From assembly GCA_030680955.1 (NCBI GenBank), contig JAUXUB010000031.1:1-32895 (forward strand): a stretch of DNA of 32,895 bases. The letters are read 5' to 3'. Source of the DNA: a bacterium. GTDB lineage: Bacteria; Patescibacteriota; Minisyncoccia; UBA6257; JACOXY01. The stretch's first letter is position 1. Every line of letters starts with the position of its first letter. The notes under the pieces are model-generated. The model made no database searches. It was given only the letters and a program-made list of their open reading frames with translations, and was not told the DNA's origin. A program made the position numbers and the translations under genes. Below, one piece after another: positions 9,233 through 18,764 of this stretch.

Positions 9233-9433
9233 TTAAGTAACCGAGACCTCTACTTCCCGCATTATTGATCCCTTAAGCTCTTCTTTTCCCATTTCAAGAT
9301 ATGTAAGAATAGCATCCTTGATATTTTCTAAAGCTCCTTTTTCTGTTGATCCTTCACTATGACAACCCGGAAGTGCTGGGACGTGAGCGTCATACCCATA
9401 TTTGCTCTTATGAACAATAACAGTGTATTTCAT
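9233..9433 (-). CDS. HicB-family antitoxin
   Basis: MKYTVIVHKSKYGYDAHVPALPGCHSEGSTEKGALENIKDAILTYLE, followed by hicA-like remains. Confidence 0.85.
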   Translation of the reverse strand: MKYTVIVHKSKYGYDAHVPALPGCHSEGSTEKGALENIKDAILTYLEMGKEELKGSIMREVEVSVT

Positions 9434-9467
9434 ATATTTAGAAATACTAGCATATTTTGATTAAATT

Positions 9468-10334
9468 TCAAGCTACAATTTTACTTAATTCTTCGTAAGC
9501 TCCTTTTGGATTTTTACTATTAAATATATATGCACCCGCTACAAAGAGATTAGCACCCGCTTCCTTAGCCAGTTTTGCAGTTTCTAAATTTATTCCACCA
9601 TCAACCTCAATAATCGAATCTTGAAACCGATTGCGTAATTTTTTTATTTTCTCAAAAATTCTCTGATCCATCTTTTGTCCAGATGGACCAGGTGTCACTC
9701 CTAAAATTAAAAAACCATCAAAATGAAGTGCCTCGCTGTCAGCAGACAGTAATTTTTCTTTTCGAGGCACGGAACCCCGCACCAAAGCCCCACCAGACGC
9801 CATGTTCATATCCATAAAATCTTTTTTTTCTAATACCACTCCATCACTAAATTGATTCAAGGGACTTTTAGTGCGCGGGTCAGTATATGCAAACAACCTA
9901 TCAACTTCTGTTTCAGGTTTGATAGCCAAAAAACATTCTGCATTATATTTTTTGCATTTTTCTAAAATTAAAACTGAATCCTGCATTACTTCTAAATGAA
10001 CAATTATCCTTTTTGCGCCAGCTCTTAGCCACGCGTCAATATATACTTCGGGATTTTCTATCATCAAATGAACCTCAATCTTGATTCTTGATTCATTATT
10101 CATGATACTTGTGAGTTCGTCTGGATTATTCCAAGAAATGTGGGGTGTGAATTTGCCGTCAGAGACATCAATATGAACCCATTTATCCGCCGTAGCTTTA
10201 GCGAAGGAGGACGCGCCCGTCCCGCCTTCATCGGGATTAGGGTTTTCCTGCTTAAAAGCTGATGCGAAAGCGATGCGTTTTTTAATACAAGAAAAATCTT
10301 CACAGTTAATTGAGGGAATAACAATATTTTGCAT
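9468..10334 (-). CDS. rpe: Ribulose-phosphate 3-epimerase with two in-frame repeat-like insertions
   Basis: NIVIPSINCEDF, HIDVSDGKFTPHISW, EVHLMIENPE, LILGVTPGPSGQ, EVDGGINLETA; likely start at 10334. Confidence 0.9.
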   Translation of the reverse strand: MQNIVIPSINCEDFSCIKKRIAFASAFKQENPNPDEGGTGASSFAKATADKWVHIDVSDGKFTPHISWNNPDELTSIMNNESRIKIEVHLMIENPEVYIDAWLRAGAKRIIVHLEVMQDSVLILEKCKKYNAECFLAIKPETEVDRLFAYTDPRTKSPLNQFSDGVVLEKKDFMDMNMASGGALVRGSVPRKEKLLSADSEALHFDGFLILGVTPGPSGQKMDQRIFEKIKKLRNRFQDSIIEVDGGINLETAKLAKEAGANLFVAGAYIFNSKNPKGAYEELSKIVA

Positions 10335-10351
10335 AATATTAATCTTATCAC

Positions 10352-10379
10352 AAAAACTCCCACATAAAAGCGGGAGTTT
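10352..10379 (-). terminator. Rho-independent terminator of 10401..11627
   Basis: Minus strand AAACTCCC-N10-GGGAGTTT followed by TT, directly after the stop codon. Confidence 0.75.
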
Positions 10380-10400
10380 CAAGATGCGATTTTTTGCGAA

Positions 10401-11627
10401 TTAATACCCAAAATCACTCACAAACGAATAAACGTTCCTTGCGGTGCTATCCATCACTTTTAAGACAAGCGCATAAGTGGTCGATGCATAATTAGGTATA
10501 AATGTTGGGCCAGGAACCGTTGTAGAGGAAGTGCCTCCAATCAAAGTACCAGAAGCATTACTTAATTGTGGACAAGGTACGGTGCTGGATGGATTTGAAA
10601 TATAACAACTATTCCACGACCAATTAAATGAGCTCAAATCACCATCCACGTCTTTCGCCCAAGCGCCACCATGAGTATGTACAACACCAATAGGAATATA
10701 ATGCTGCGAACCGGCGTTAGCAGTCGGGGAACTCTTAACTATTGGGGAAGGCGTAGGATATGGAGTTGGGGTTGGGGTAGCCACAGTATAAGTAAATTCT
10801 ACTTTTGTGGCGTAGCCTGCTGTAACAGAAAAAACCTTACTACAACTACCATTCACACAAGTTACGGCAGTCGAGCTTCCAACTGTGCAATCCGACTGCG
10901 CTCCGCTTAAAAACTGACAAGACCCTGCTTTTTTAGTATAACCGCTTAAATCAGTAACATAAGCAGTATGAGTGCCTGGAGTTTTACTCTGAAACCATGC
11001 TGGATTATATGAATTGCTACCAGCTTGGTTAGCTAGCGCATCAACGTTTGCTGAAGTTGTGACTGTTCCCGAAAGTCCAGACCTTAAAATTTCTACTTCA
11101 CCAAAAGTTGGTGTTGGAGTTGGAGATACAATTGGTGTTGAAGAAGGTGTCGGCGTTACACACGAAAGTATTCCGCAAGAAAGACAGGAACCACCAACAT
11201 AACTACAATTAACAGGTGGGGTGGCACAAGAAACACAAGATGCTGGTGTCGTCGCATTTGCAATATTAGAAAAGACTGAGAGTTTGTTTCCGCTAACAGT
11301 TTTTGCCTTATAATAATATGTTGTGGAAATACTTAGGCCTTGATCCGAATAACTTGTGCTATTTGCTGGGGTAGTCGCTATCAATTTAAATCCAATACTT
11401 TTATCTAGGCTCCGATAAATGTTATATCCAGTTTCGTTAGAATTAGTATCATACCAAGTAAGATTAATTTGCGTTGTAGAGATCGGAGTAGCACTTAAGA
11501 CTGTAGGCTCATAAAGTTTTGCTATTGTAGTAAGCACGCTATTTCCCCCTTGTCCCATTAATAATACACTTCCCAAACCAATCAATACTACCACACCTAC
11601 AAGTAAATATATTTTTGACATAGGCAT
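10401..11627 (-). CDS. Secreted/surface protein with fibronectin type III-like domain and Pro/Thr-rich linkers
   Basis: N-terminal hydrophobic segment; TTQINLTWYDTNSNETGYNIYRSLDKSIGFKLIATT...TYYYKAKTVSG; TPTPSSTPIVSPTPTPT linkers. Confidence 0.8.
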   Translation of the reverse strand: MPMSKIYLLVGVVVLIGLGSVLLMGQGGNSVLTTIAKLYEPTVLSATPISTTQINLTWYDTNSNETGYNIYRSLDKSIGFKLIATTPANSTSYSDQGLSISTTYYYKAKTVSGNKLSVFSNIANATTPASCVSCATPPVNCSYVGGSCLSCGILSCVTPTPSSTPIVSPTPTPTFGEVEILRSGLSGTVTTSANVDALANQAGSNSYNPAWFQSKTPGTHTAYVTDLSGYTKKAGSCQFLSGAQSDCTVGSSTAVTCVNGSCSKVFSVTAGYATKVEFTYTVATPTPTPYPTPSPIVKSSPTANAGSQHYIPIGVVHTHGGAWAKDVDGDLSSFNWSWNSCYISNPSSTVPCPQLSNASGTLIGGTSSTTVPGPTFIPNYASTTYALVLKVMDSTARNVYSFVSDFGY

Positions 11628-11852
11628 AAAATAAATTTTAGTTAATAATAGAAGCGACAAATATAGATTACACTATACAGACAGGGGGGCAATGTGGATA
11701 ACCCTGCACCAAGCATCAAATATAATTTAGTCTGGTTTGTATGTTTGCAACACGGAACTCGCCTCAATTCGTACAATAGAACTTATTGAATTTCGGCTTT
11801 AGTTTAAATATTGCTATTACCTGTACTTAATGCTGATGCGGGGCAGGCTATC

Positions 11853-12317
11853 CTATTTAAAATTCTCTCCCTCAATTACATCAATTTTGCCAAGACGTCT
11901 TTGGTTACGTTCGGCGTTATCAAAGTTAGTGCGAAGCCAAACATCAAGTATCTCGCTGGCTTCTTCTGGTTTTAGCCAATCGGCAGGAAGAGTTAAAACA
12001 TTGGCATTCTCATGTGCGCGAGATTGAATAGCAACTTCCTTCTTAAAAGCAAGCGCGGAGCGAACTCCTTTATATTTGTTTGCAACCATATCTACGCCAT
12101 GCCCCGAACCACATACCAAGATACCTTTATGCTCCTCTGGGGAACTTGCCACGCTTTTTGCCACCATTGCCGCAAAATCTGGATAATCGTCAACTTCTAC
12201 TTCCTCAATTGCACCCACATCAAAAAACTGGACTTTATTTTCAATAAGCCATTTTTTTAAAATCTCTTTTAGTTCAAAGCCGCGATGATCGGCGCCAATA
12301 TATATCATAAGTATCAC
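11853..12317 (-). CDS. rpiB: Ribose-5-phosphate isomerase B (RpiB/LacAB family)
   Basis: IYIGADHRGFELKEILKKWL, DDYPDFA, ILVCGSGHGVDMVANKYKGVRSA. Confidence 0.93.
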   Translation of the reverse strand: MILMIYIGADHRGFELKEILKKWLIENKVQFFDVGAIEEVEVDDYPDFAAMVAKSVASSPEEHKGILVCGSGHGVDMVANKYKGVRSALAFKKEVAIQSRAHENANVLTLPADWLKPEEASEILDVWLRTNFDNAERNQRRLGKIDVIEGENFK

Positions 12318-12778
12318 TTATTTATAACATAAGGAGCAGAGGTTAAACAACTTGGCCCCTCTGGTGATTTTGATTCGTACTTAGCACAAATTTTAAAATC
12401 AGTACCGGTAGAAATCAATTCGTAATAATATTGTTGATTAGTCGCTGGATCAGTCGGTAGATATTTTATACCTATACTAACTGGGCCGCCCACACAATTT
12501 AAATCGCTATTTGGCTTAATTAAACTTCCAAGTTTTTCTGGATATTTTTTACAAACATCAAAAAATAATTCTAATCCATTATGAATTTTCTTTAAATCGG
12601 AAATCCGCCGACCATCTTGACTCTGCAACCAACTTGCTTTGCTTGGTATGAAATTTAAGATAAAAAAGAAAATAAATAAAAAAGAAACTATACCCAAAAT
12701 AATTTTTGCATTTATAACTCTCCTATATTTTAAAATGCGTAACTTAATTGCCGATTTGTTTAGAACACGAGTAGTCAT
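12314..12778 (-). CDS. Membrane-anchored pseudopilin-like protein
   Basis: Single N-terminal TM then RRISDLKKIHNGLELFFDVCKKYPEKLGSL...YLPTDPATNQQYYYELISTGTDFKICAKYE, a GspG-like pattern. Confidence 0.6.
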   Translation of the reverse strand: MTTRVLNKSAIKLRILKYRRVINAKIILGIVSFLFIFFFILNFIPSKASWLQSQDGRRISDLKKIHNGLELFFDVCKKYPEKLGSLIKPNSDLNCVGGPVSIGIKYLPTDPATNQQYYYELISTGTDFKICAKYESKSPEGPSCLTSAPYVINK

Positions 12779-12786
12779 TTTTTAAA

Positions 12787-13659
12787 TTATGATTTTTTTA
12801 CTATTGCTAACAAAACTAATAAAATAACCACCGCAACCGCCACAATTATTCCAAAAATAAAAAATCCAATAATGTATCCTTTCTTTTCTGCGGGCTGAAG
12901 AGAAAGTAAAGACGATTTTTTAAGTGCAATATCGCGATACATAAGATACGTATAAATAAGTACATATGGCATAAACAAAGCGATGAAAATTTGAGACGTA
13001 ATTTGCGACATTAGGTTATAATTCACAATATTTGAGCCGAAAAATACTTTCCCCAATGCAACAATTAAACCCAATGCAAAAGAGATACTAAGAAAAGCCA
13101 AACCCAACACAAAAAATCTTCCGAAAACTGGCCAAAAATAACCCCTTAGGTATGCCTTGCTCTTCTTAAGCGCGTTTATTCCTCGCAATTCTTCATGAAC
13201 AAATACATAACTGGCCAATGAAAACCAGACCATAAAAACCAGACCAGGAATATATAATAAAGTGGCACCGCCAATAAATACAAATAATGTTAATATTCCA
13301 ACCCAAATAAATGGAAATATTTTAGAAAACGCGAAACGATAAGCATTATAAATAGAAATGGGTTGTGAAATCGCATAAATTAATGCAATTTGATAAGTAA
13401 TGCTCAACACAAAAGAAACAATGGTGATTATCAAGCTCAAAATTAATAACACTATTGTAGTAACAGTTCCATAATTTGGAATAAATCCAATAACCGTATG
13501 AACAAGGCCGACAATAACTGGTATTCCCGCAATGGCGAAAAATGTATCAAAACGCGCACGGTAAATTTCAAACGCTTGATCAAAAAGATCGCCGATTGAA
13601 ATTAACTTCGGCAAAACCAAAGGTGGTTTAGTGGATTCCAATGTTTGTGCTTCATCCAT
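12787..13659 (-). CDS. Multi-pass membrane protein of unknown function
   Basis: Several hydrophobic segments, likely start MDEAQTLESTKPP; resembles GPDP-membrane-domain/YciC-like proteins. Confidence 0.65.
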   Translation of the reverse strand: MDEAQTLESTKPPLVLPKLISIGDLFDQAFEIYRARFDTFFAIAGIPVIVGLVHTVIGFIPNYGTVTTIVLLILSLIITIVSFVLSITYQIALIYAISQPISIYNAYRFAFSKIFPFIWVGILTLFVFIGGATLLYIPGLVFMVWFSLASYVFVHEELRGINALKKSKAYLRGYFWPVFGRFFVLGLAFLSISFALGLIVALGKVFFGSNIVNYNLMSQITSQIFIALFMPYVLIYTYLMYRDIALKKSSLLSLQPAEKKGYIIGFFIFGIIVAVAVVILLVLLAIVKKS

Positions 13660-13768
13660 AGATATTAAGAAATTTACAATACTCAATTTATGCCGATAAA
13701 GTCGGGACAATTTACATTTAAATTTCAATGTTTCACTTCAAGATATTTAAAATTGAGAAATTGGATTA

Positions 13769-14005
13769 TCAAGCTTTTCTAAATTCTTCATCACTTACTT
13801 GGGCAAGTTCCAATACGCCCAAAAGTGTGCCACGCGTTAACTCTCTATGGAGTGGCACAATTGTAGTAATAATTTTTTCTCCGTCTTTTCTTCTTAATTT
13901 TACATGACTACCTTTTTGAGACACAACAAAAAAACCAAACTCACGTATTAAAATTTTTATAACTTCTTTCCCAGAATAGGTTTTAGCCACGAGTTGAAAC
14001 TTCAA
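13769..14005 (-). CDS. hicA: HicA toxin
   Basis: SGKEVIKILIREFGFFVVSQKGSHVKLRR...VPLHRELTRGTLLGVLELAQVSDEEF. Confidence 0.9.
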   Translation of the reverse strand: MKFQLVAKTYSGKEVIKILIREFGFFVVSQKGSHVKLRRKDGEKIITTIVPLHRELTRGTLLGVLELAQVSDEEFRKA

Positions 14006-14207
14006 TAGAAGTGATAAGTGGAATTTCTTTTGAAAGAGTATTTTTATTCGCTGGCATATCTTCTAGGTAGAGTTCTACAGCTTCCCGAAGATTCTCTTTG
14101 GCTTTCTCAATGGTTCTCCCTTGTGTAGTTACTCCAAGTTCAAGAGAGCGAGCAACAAACCATTTTCCTTCTTTTTGAATAATTGCCGTTGATTTATAAT
14201 GTATCAT
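13983..14207 (-). CDS. hicB: HicB antitoxin
   Basis: ALIQKEGKWFVARSLELGVTTQGRTIEKAKENLREAVELYLED-type pattern; overlaps hicA. Confidence 0.88.
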   Translation of the reverse strand: MIHYKSTAIIQKEGKWFVARSLELGVTTQGRTIEKAKENLREAVELYLEDMPANKNTLSKEIPLITSIEVSTRG

Positions 14208-14265
14208 ATAAAAATAATAGCAAATGAGAGTAAGAAAATCAAACTCATTTATAATATTTTACATC

Positions 14266-15270
14266 TTATAAATTTGCCGCGACTCTCCTCACATGCTCTA
14301 CTAAAGTTGCGGTGTAACCCGCTTCGTTATCGTACCAAGAAAGTACCTGAGCAAAATCTCCATCCATCAATTTAGTCATCCCAAGATCTATAACTGCACC
14401 GTATAGCTCTCCTATAATATCAGTTGAAACAAGCGGCTCATGCGATGCTTTTACGGTTTTGGAAAATCGAGGGGAGTTCGCTCCGATTTCTAATGCTTTA
14501 TTAAGTTCTTCAAGAGTTGTTTTCTTTTTTAAAAGCACGGTGATAACGCTAATTGAACCTGCGATAACTGGCACACGAAGAGAGACTGCATCAAACTTAT
14601 CTTTCAACTGTGGCATCGCTTGAACCACGGCTTCAGCCGCTCCTGTTGTTGAAGGCACGATATTTACCGCGGCAGCGCGCCCTCGTCGCAAATCTTTGGA
14701 ATCCGGCGCATCAACTAATTTTTGCGTAGCAGTATAGCCATGTGTTGTGCTCATTCCCGCTTTAACAATTCCAAACGCTTCGTCCAAGATTGCAAGTACT
14801 GGCGCAACAGAATTTGTCGTGCAAGATGCGTTACAAGTTATCGGACCAGTCTTTCCAAAAAGGTCGTCATTCACTCCAACTAGTAACGTTGCGACTTCCC
14901 CTTTGGCTGGAGCCGAAATTACAACACGCTTTGCTCCGGCCGTAAGATGAGCTTTAGCTTTTTCACCTTCTGTAAAAAAGCCAGTGGACTCTACAACGAC
15001 ATCCACGCTAAGCTTGCCCCAAGGAAGTGCGCTAGGATCTTTTTCGGAAAACACTTGAACCTTTGTTCCGTCTACGGAAAAAAATCCATCTCCTGATTCA
15101 ACTTTTTTGCCATAACGACCGTAAACTGAATCGTACTTTAATAAATAACTAAGAGTTGCTGTATCGGTTAAATCGTTTACAGCTACTATATCGAAATCAG
15201 GCGACCCAAACGCATCTCTAAAAAATAATCTGCCAATTCGGCCAAAGCCGTTAATCGCAATTTTTGCCAT
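14266..15270 (-). CDS. gap: Glyceraldehyde-3-phosphate dehydrogenase, type I
   Basis: AINGFGRIGRLFFRD, NASCTTNSVAPVLAIL, STTHGYTATQKLVD, SWYDNEAGYT. Confidence 0.97.
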   Translation of the reverse strand: MAKIAINGFGRIGRLFFRDAFGSPDFDIVAVNDLTDTATLSYLLKYDSVYGRYGKKVESGDGFFSVDGTKVQVFSEKDPSALPWGKLSVDVVVESTGFFTEGEKAKAHLTAGAKRVVISAPAKGEVATLLVGVNDDLFGKTGPITCNASCTTNSVAPVLAILDEAFGIVKAGMSTTHGYTATQKLVDAPDSKDLRRGRAAAVNIVPSTTGAAEAVVQAMPQLKDKFDAVSLRVPVIAGSISVITVLLKKKTTLEELNKALEIGANSPRFSKTVKASHEPLVSTDIIGELYGAVIDLGMTKLMDGDFAQVLSWYDNEAGYTATLVEHVRRVAANL

Positions 15271-15425
15271 AAAGAATAACCGCTAATATAACTAATACTA
15301 GACAAAATACACTAATTTTCTAATTATATATTGTCAGCATTCGTATATTTAGTTTTAAATTTATATATTCGTGATTACTCTCATTATAACCTGTGAGTAG
15401 CTAACCAAGCAAGCTAAGTTATTAT

Positions 15426-16562
15426 TTAGAAAGCCCACGAGCCACTTGTAAATATTACAGTAAAATACAATAACATTACGAGAAAAATTCCCATTACACC
15501 ACCTTGTAGAAGCTTATTTTTGAAAGAGCCTAAAATCATAAAAATCGGAAATATGGCGAATGCATACCTAGCATTACTTATCCCCCACGATAATGATGCG
15601 AAAAGAAATAATGAGGCTATAGAAAATAAGGCATATTCCCATCGCATTCTTTTTATACCAAGAATAATTATTAGAAGAGTAGAAAAGGTAAATATAGCAT
15701 TCCAGCCACGCGTCATCATAAATTCTTGATTTTTATAATTATTAAATTTAAACGTAGCAATTAAATCATCATAAGATTCTTTAAAGGGGACTATCAGATG
15801 TTTTGTAGTATTAAAAGATATTTTTTCATTCAGAAAAAATAGATAATCATCATAATAGAATTTATTAATTCCCATGTAAATCACTACTGCTAAAATTGGC
15901 AACAAACATAAATAAAATAACTGAAAATTAAACTTTCTGTTTTGATAATAATTATAAATAAAATATAAAAAATAAATTGGTACTAAGACCACCCCAACAA
16001 TTCTTGTCAAAATTGATCCGAAAGCAAAAAGTCCTGCTGTAAAATAATTTTCTTTTCTCAAATAATAAAAACTTGAAATTGTTAAAAAAAGAAACAGAGA
16101 TTCAGAATAAACACTTACGGCAAAGTAACTTGTAGGATATAGATTTAGAAAAAGAACAGAAGAAAAAGCGATCTGCTTATCTTTAAATTCATAAAACGCT
16201 AATTTATAAAGCATTAAAGAAGCCAGAATATTTGAAATAAAGGAAACTAAAACTCCAGAAAATGGAATAGTAAATCCAAATAGAGAGACTAAATAGATTA
16301 GTGCGGGGTAAAGAGGAGGAAAATGACTATGGAAAGCCCAATCCTCTAGCTTTGTATTAGTTAACAAATAAGCAGAGGTGGCTATGGCTTTATACGAACC
16401 AGAATCCCATCTATCCCAAATACTTATCCAATCTTCGTTTGGGTTACTTGCAAAATTAAAACTAAATACAGCCCAAGTAAATATTAGCAATTTTATTAAT
16501 AGAACTACCGCGATTATTCGTGCTTCAGTACTATATTTTAGTGGTAATGTTATGCGAAACAT
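15426..16562 (-). CDS. Integral membrane glycosyltransferase, PIG-V/GT-C-like
   Basis: WDRWDSGSYKAIA...FPPLYPALIYLVS, many TM segments. Confidence 0.65.
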   Translation of the reverse strand: MFRITLPLKYSTEARIIAVVLLIKLLIFTWAVFSFNFASNPNEDWISIWDRWDSGSYKAIATSAYLLTNTKLEDWAFHSHFPPLYPALIYLVSLFGFTIPFSGVLVSFISNILASLMLYKLAFYEFKDKQIAFSSVLFLNLYPTSYFAVSVYSESLFLFLTISSFYYLRKENYFTAGLFAFGSILTRIVGVVLVPIYFLYFIYNYYQNRKFNFQLFYLCLLPILAVVIYMGINKFYYDDYLFFLNEKISFNTTKHLIVPFKESYDDLIATFKFNNYKNQEFMMTRGWNAIFTFSTLLIIILGIKRMRWEYALFSIASLFLFASLSWGISNARYAFAIFPIFMILGSFKNKLLQGGVMGIFLVMLLYFTVIFTSGSWAF

Positions 16563-16566
16563 TAAA

Positions 16567-17166
16567 TTATAATTTGAATTCTACAATTGAACCAATATGA
16601 ATTCCGTTACGAAGTGCGGTTCCCGCGGGAATTTCCAATACATACTGGACCGGAGTTGGCGAAAAAACTGTCAGTGGTCCACCGCCAATTGAACGAAGCG
16701 AAGAGATACCCTTAACCTTATTATTTAAAATCCAAATAATATCCAATGATATTAAAGTATTTTCATTCCAAAAACTAACTTCAGAAATATCCTGAAAAAC
16801 AAAAATCATGCCTGTATTCGAATCAAGATGATCTCGATTCATAAGACCAATCTCTCTCTCCTCTGGTGTCGATGCTACCTCAACATTATATACTCGCTTA
16901 TCAATTATAACTTGAGAAAATTTAGATTTATTTGAATTTAGCGATAATTGTTCCAAAGAAGTTATGGGAACATTCTCTTTTTGCTCACTTATACCACTCA
17001 CGCTGCTTGTTGCTTCCGCATAATTATTATTTTCCTGAAATACATCCGGAGAAATACTGGGGTTAGAAACAGACGGTTGATTTGAAATAATTATTGAGTA
17101 AAAAAATAAAAAACTACCCAAAACAAGAGCAACAACGACTATTGATAAATATGCAAGTTTCCGCAT
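16567..17166 (-). CDS. DUF192 family protein
   Basis: VYNVEVASTPEEREIGLMNRDHLDSNTGMIFVF...SFWNENTLISLDIIWIL...YVLEIPAGTALRNGIHIGS. Confidence 0.85.
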   Translation of the reverse strand: MRKLAYLSIVVVALVLGSFLFFYSIIISNQPSVSNPSISPDVFQENNNYAEATSSVSGISEQKENVPITSLEQLSLNSNKSKFSQVIIDKRVYNVEVASTPEEREIGLMNRDHLDSNTGMIFVFQDISEVSFWNENTLISLDIIWILNNKVKGISSLRSIGGGPLTVFSPTPVQYVLEIPAGTALRNGIHIGSIVEFKL

Positions 17167-17173
17167 AAGTTAA

Positions 17174-17200
17174 ATATATCGTAACCGGGTTACGATATAT
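17174..17200. repeat. 27-nt perfect palindrome, inverted copy of the 5094..5126 core
   Basis: ATATATCGTAACC-G-GGTTACGATATAT, exact reverse complement of the other copy's core. Confidence 0.95.
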
Positions 17201-17205
17201 GATAT

Positions 17206-18666
17206 TTAAGCATCCTGTCGTGTCATCAGCTCACGATACAATTTTGCGTATTGAATAATCGGTTTCTCCCAGCTAAAATCTTTTTCTAGCGCCAATTCTC
17301 TCATTCGTCCTAGACTCTCCTCATCTACAAAAACTGCAAGTGCGCGCTGCATAGTTTTAAGTAATGCTTTCTCATTTTTTTCCTCAAAAAGAAACCCAGT
17401 TTTGCCGTCTTCTATAGAATCACGTAATCCCCCTGTCGCCCTTGCTATAGGCAATGAGCCATAGCTCATCGCAATCATCTGCTTCGATCCAAATGGCTCG
17501 TGACTAGATGGCATTAAAATAAAATCAGAAGCGGCATATATTGCGCCGTCAAGTTTCTCGTCAGATCCTATTTGAACGAAAATATTTTGAGGATATCTCT
17601 TCGTGAGACTTAGAAGCGCTTCTTCAAAATGCTTTTCGCCAGTTCCAGAAAAAACGAATTGCGCGTCATACATTTCCACCATATAAGAAACAACCGGAAG
17701 CACCCATTGAATTCCCTTGTGTTCGTGCAGTGCTGATACCATTGCAAATATGGGATGCGAATTCCCCTGTTTTAAATTATGCTCCTCTTGGAATTTAAGT
17801 TTGTGTTCGTCTTTATCTTCAAACGAATCTAGATTTTCATAATTAAAGCCATGCAAAATCCCACGAGGCTGTTTTCTTCGCAAAAGAGCGTGAAGCCCAA
17901 AACCATGCTCCTTGCTTTGAATTTCTTGCGCATATGTAGACGAAGAGGTAGTAATTAAATCTGTATTTTCAATGCCTTCCCTTAAATAATTTTTACCATT
18001 ACCCATCCCCTGATCTGCAAGATTATGGACGGTAAACATAACCTTTGGTGGCATAATTTCACTTTTTGCCTGCATCACATTTACACCTTTTAATCCATTA
18101 GTTTTTTTTCTTTTCCTGTCTTTCTTTATTTGTTTTGCAACTTGCAATTTATAATTTGCTAGTTGAGCAACCAATGAACCAGTTTGCCAATCGTGAGCGT
18201 GAACTATGTCTGGTTCAAATGGAAGTAATTTTTCTTTTAAAAGCGTAAAAACAACGTCGGAGAAAAAAGCATATCGTTCAATTTCTTTTTTATGATTTGT
18301 TTTTACTCCAGAATTTTTAATCGTAAGACCTGCAATAGCTTTTTTTGTTAAATAAGAATCACCCGAACCAAGATATTTTTTATTTTCCACTAAATATATT
18401 GGCGTGGAACTTTCTGGCAAAATTCCACTCCAAAGCCCAACGCTAAAGGTATTTTTTTTAACTTTTAATCTCTTTTCTCGCCAAATTGGCTTTAAATTAT
18501 GTTTTTTTACTTCAATCGCCTTGTACAATGGAAGAATAACGCGCGCATCAATACCAAGCTCTTGAAGTTCCTTGGAAATACCACTAACGGCATCTCCGAG
18601 TTCGCCAGACTTTATAACAGGCGCGCATTCGGAAGCAACTAATAATACTTTTAGGTTCTTATTCAT
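17206..18666 (-). CDS. glgA: Glycogen/starch synthase (GT5)
   Basis: VLLVASECAPVIKSGELGDAVSGISKEL, IVHAHDWQTG, PSSHEPFGSKQMIAMSYGSLPIARATGGLRDSIED. Confidence 0.93.
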   Translation of the reverse strand: MNKNLKVLLVASECAPVIKSGELGDAVSGISKELQELGIDARVILPLYKAIEVKKHNLKPIWREKRLKVKKNTFSVGLWSGILPESSTPIYLVENKKYLGSGDSYLTKKAIAGLTIKNSGVKTNHKKEIERYAFFSDVVFTLLKEKLLPFEPDIVHAHDWQTGSLVAQLANYKLQVAKQIKKDRKRKKTNGLKGVNVMQAKSEIMPPKVMFTVHNLADQGMGNGKNYLREGIENTDLITTSSSTYAQEIQSKEHGFGLHALLRRKQPRGILHGFNYENLDSFEDKDEHKLKFQEEHNLKQGNSHPIFAMVSALHEHKGIQWVLPVVSYMVEMYDAQFVFSGTGEKHFEEALLSLTKRYPQNIFVQIGSDEKLDGAIYAASDFILMPSSHEPFGSKQMIAMSYGSLPIARATGGLRDSIEDGKTGFLFEEKNEKALLKTMQRALAVFVDEESLGRMRELALEKDFSWEKPIIQYAKLYRELMTRQDA

Positions 18667-18751
18667 AGTGCAATTTCAATAAATCAATAGATTTTTAATA
18701 ATTCCTAGAGCTCAACCTTATATTTATCCACGGGCCATAATCTTAAGTTAC

Positions 18752-18757
18752 ATTATA
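18752..18757 (-). promoter_or_regulatory. Putative -10 element upstream of glgA
   Basis: Minus strand GGTTATAATG; only the -10 is recognisable. Confidence 0.3.
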
Positions 18758-18764
18758 ACCGACA

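Noticed and set aside
11693-11701. TGTGGATAA, a perfect DnaA box, with a near match at 18723
   Set aside because: Isolated single boxes without clustering, DUE or dnaA/dnaN nearby; not enough for an origin.
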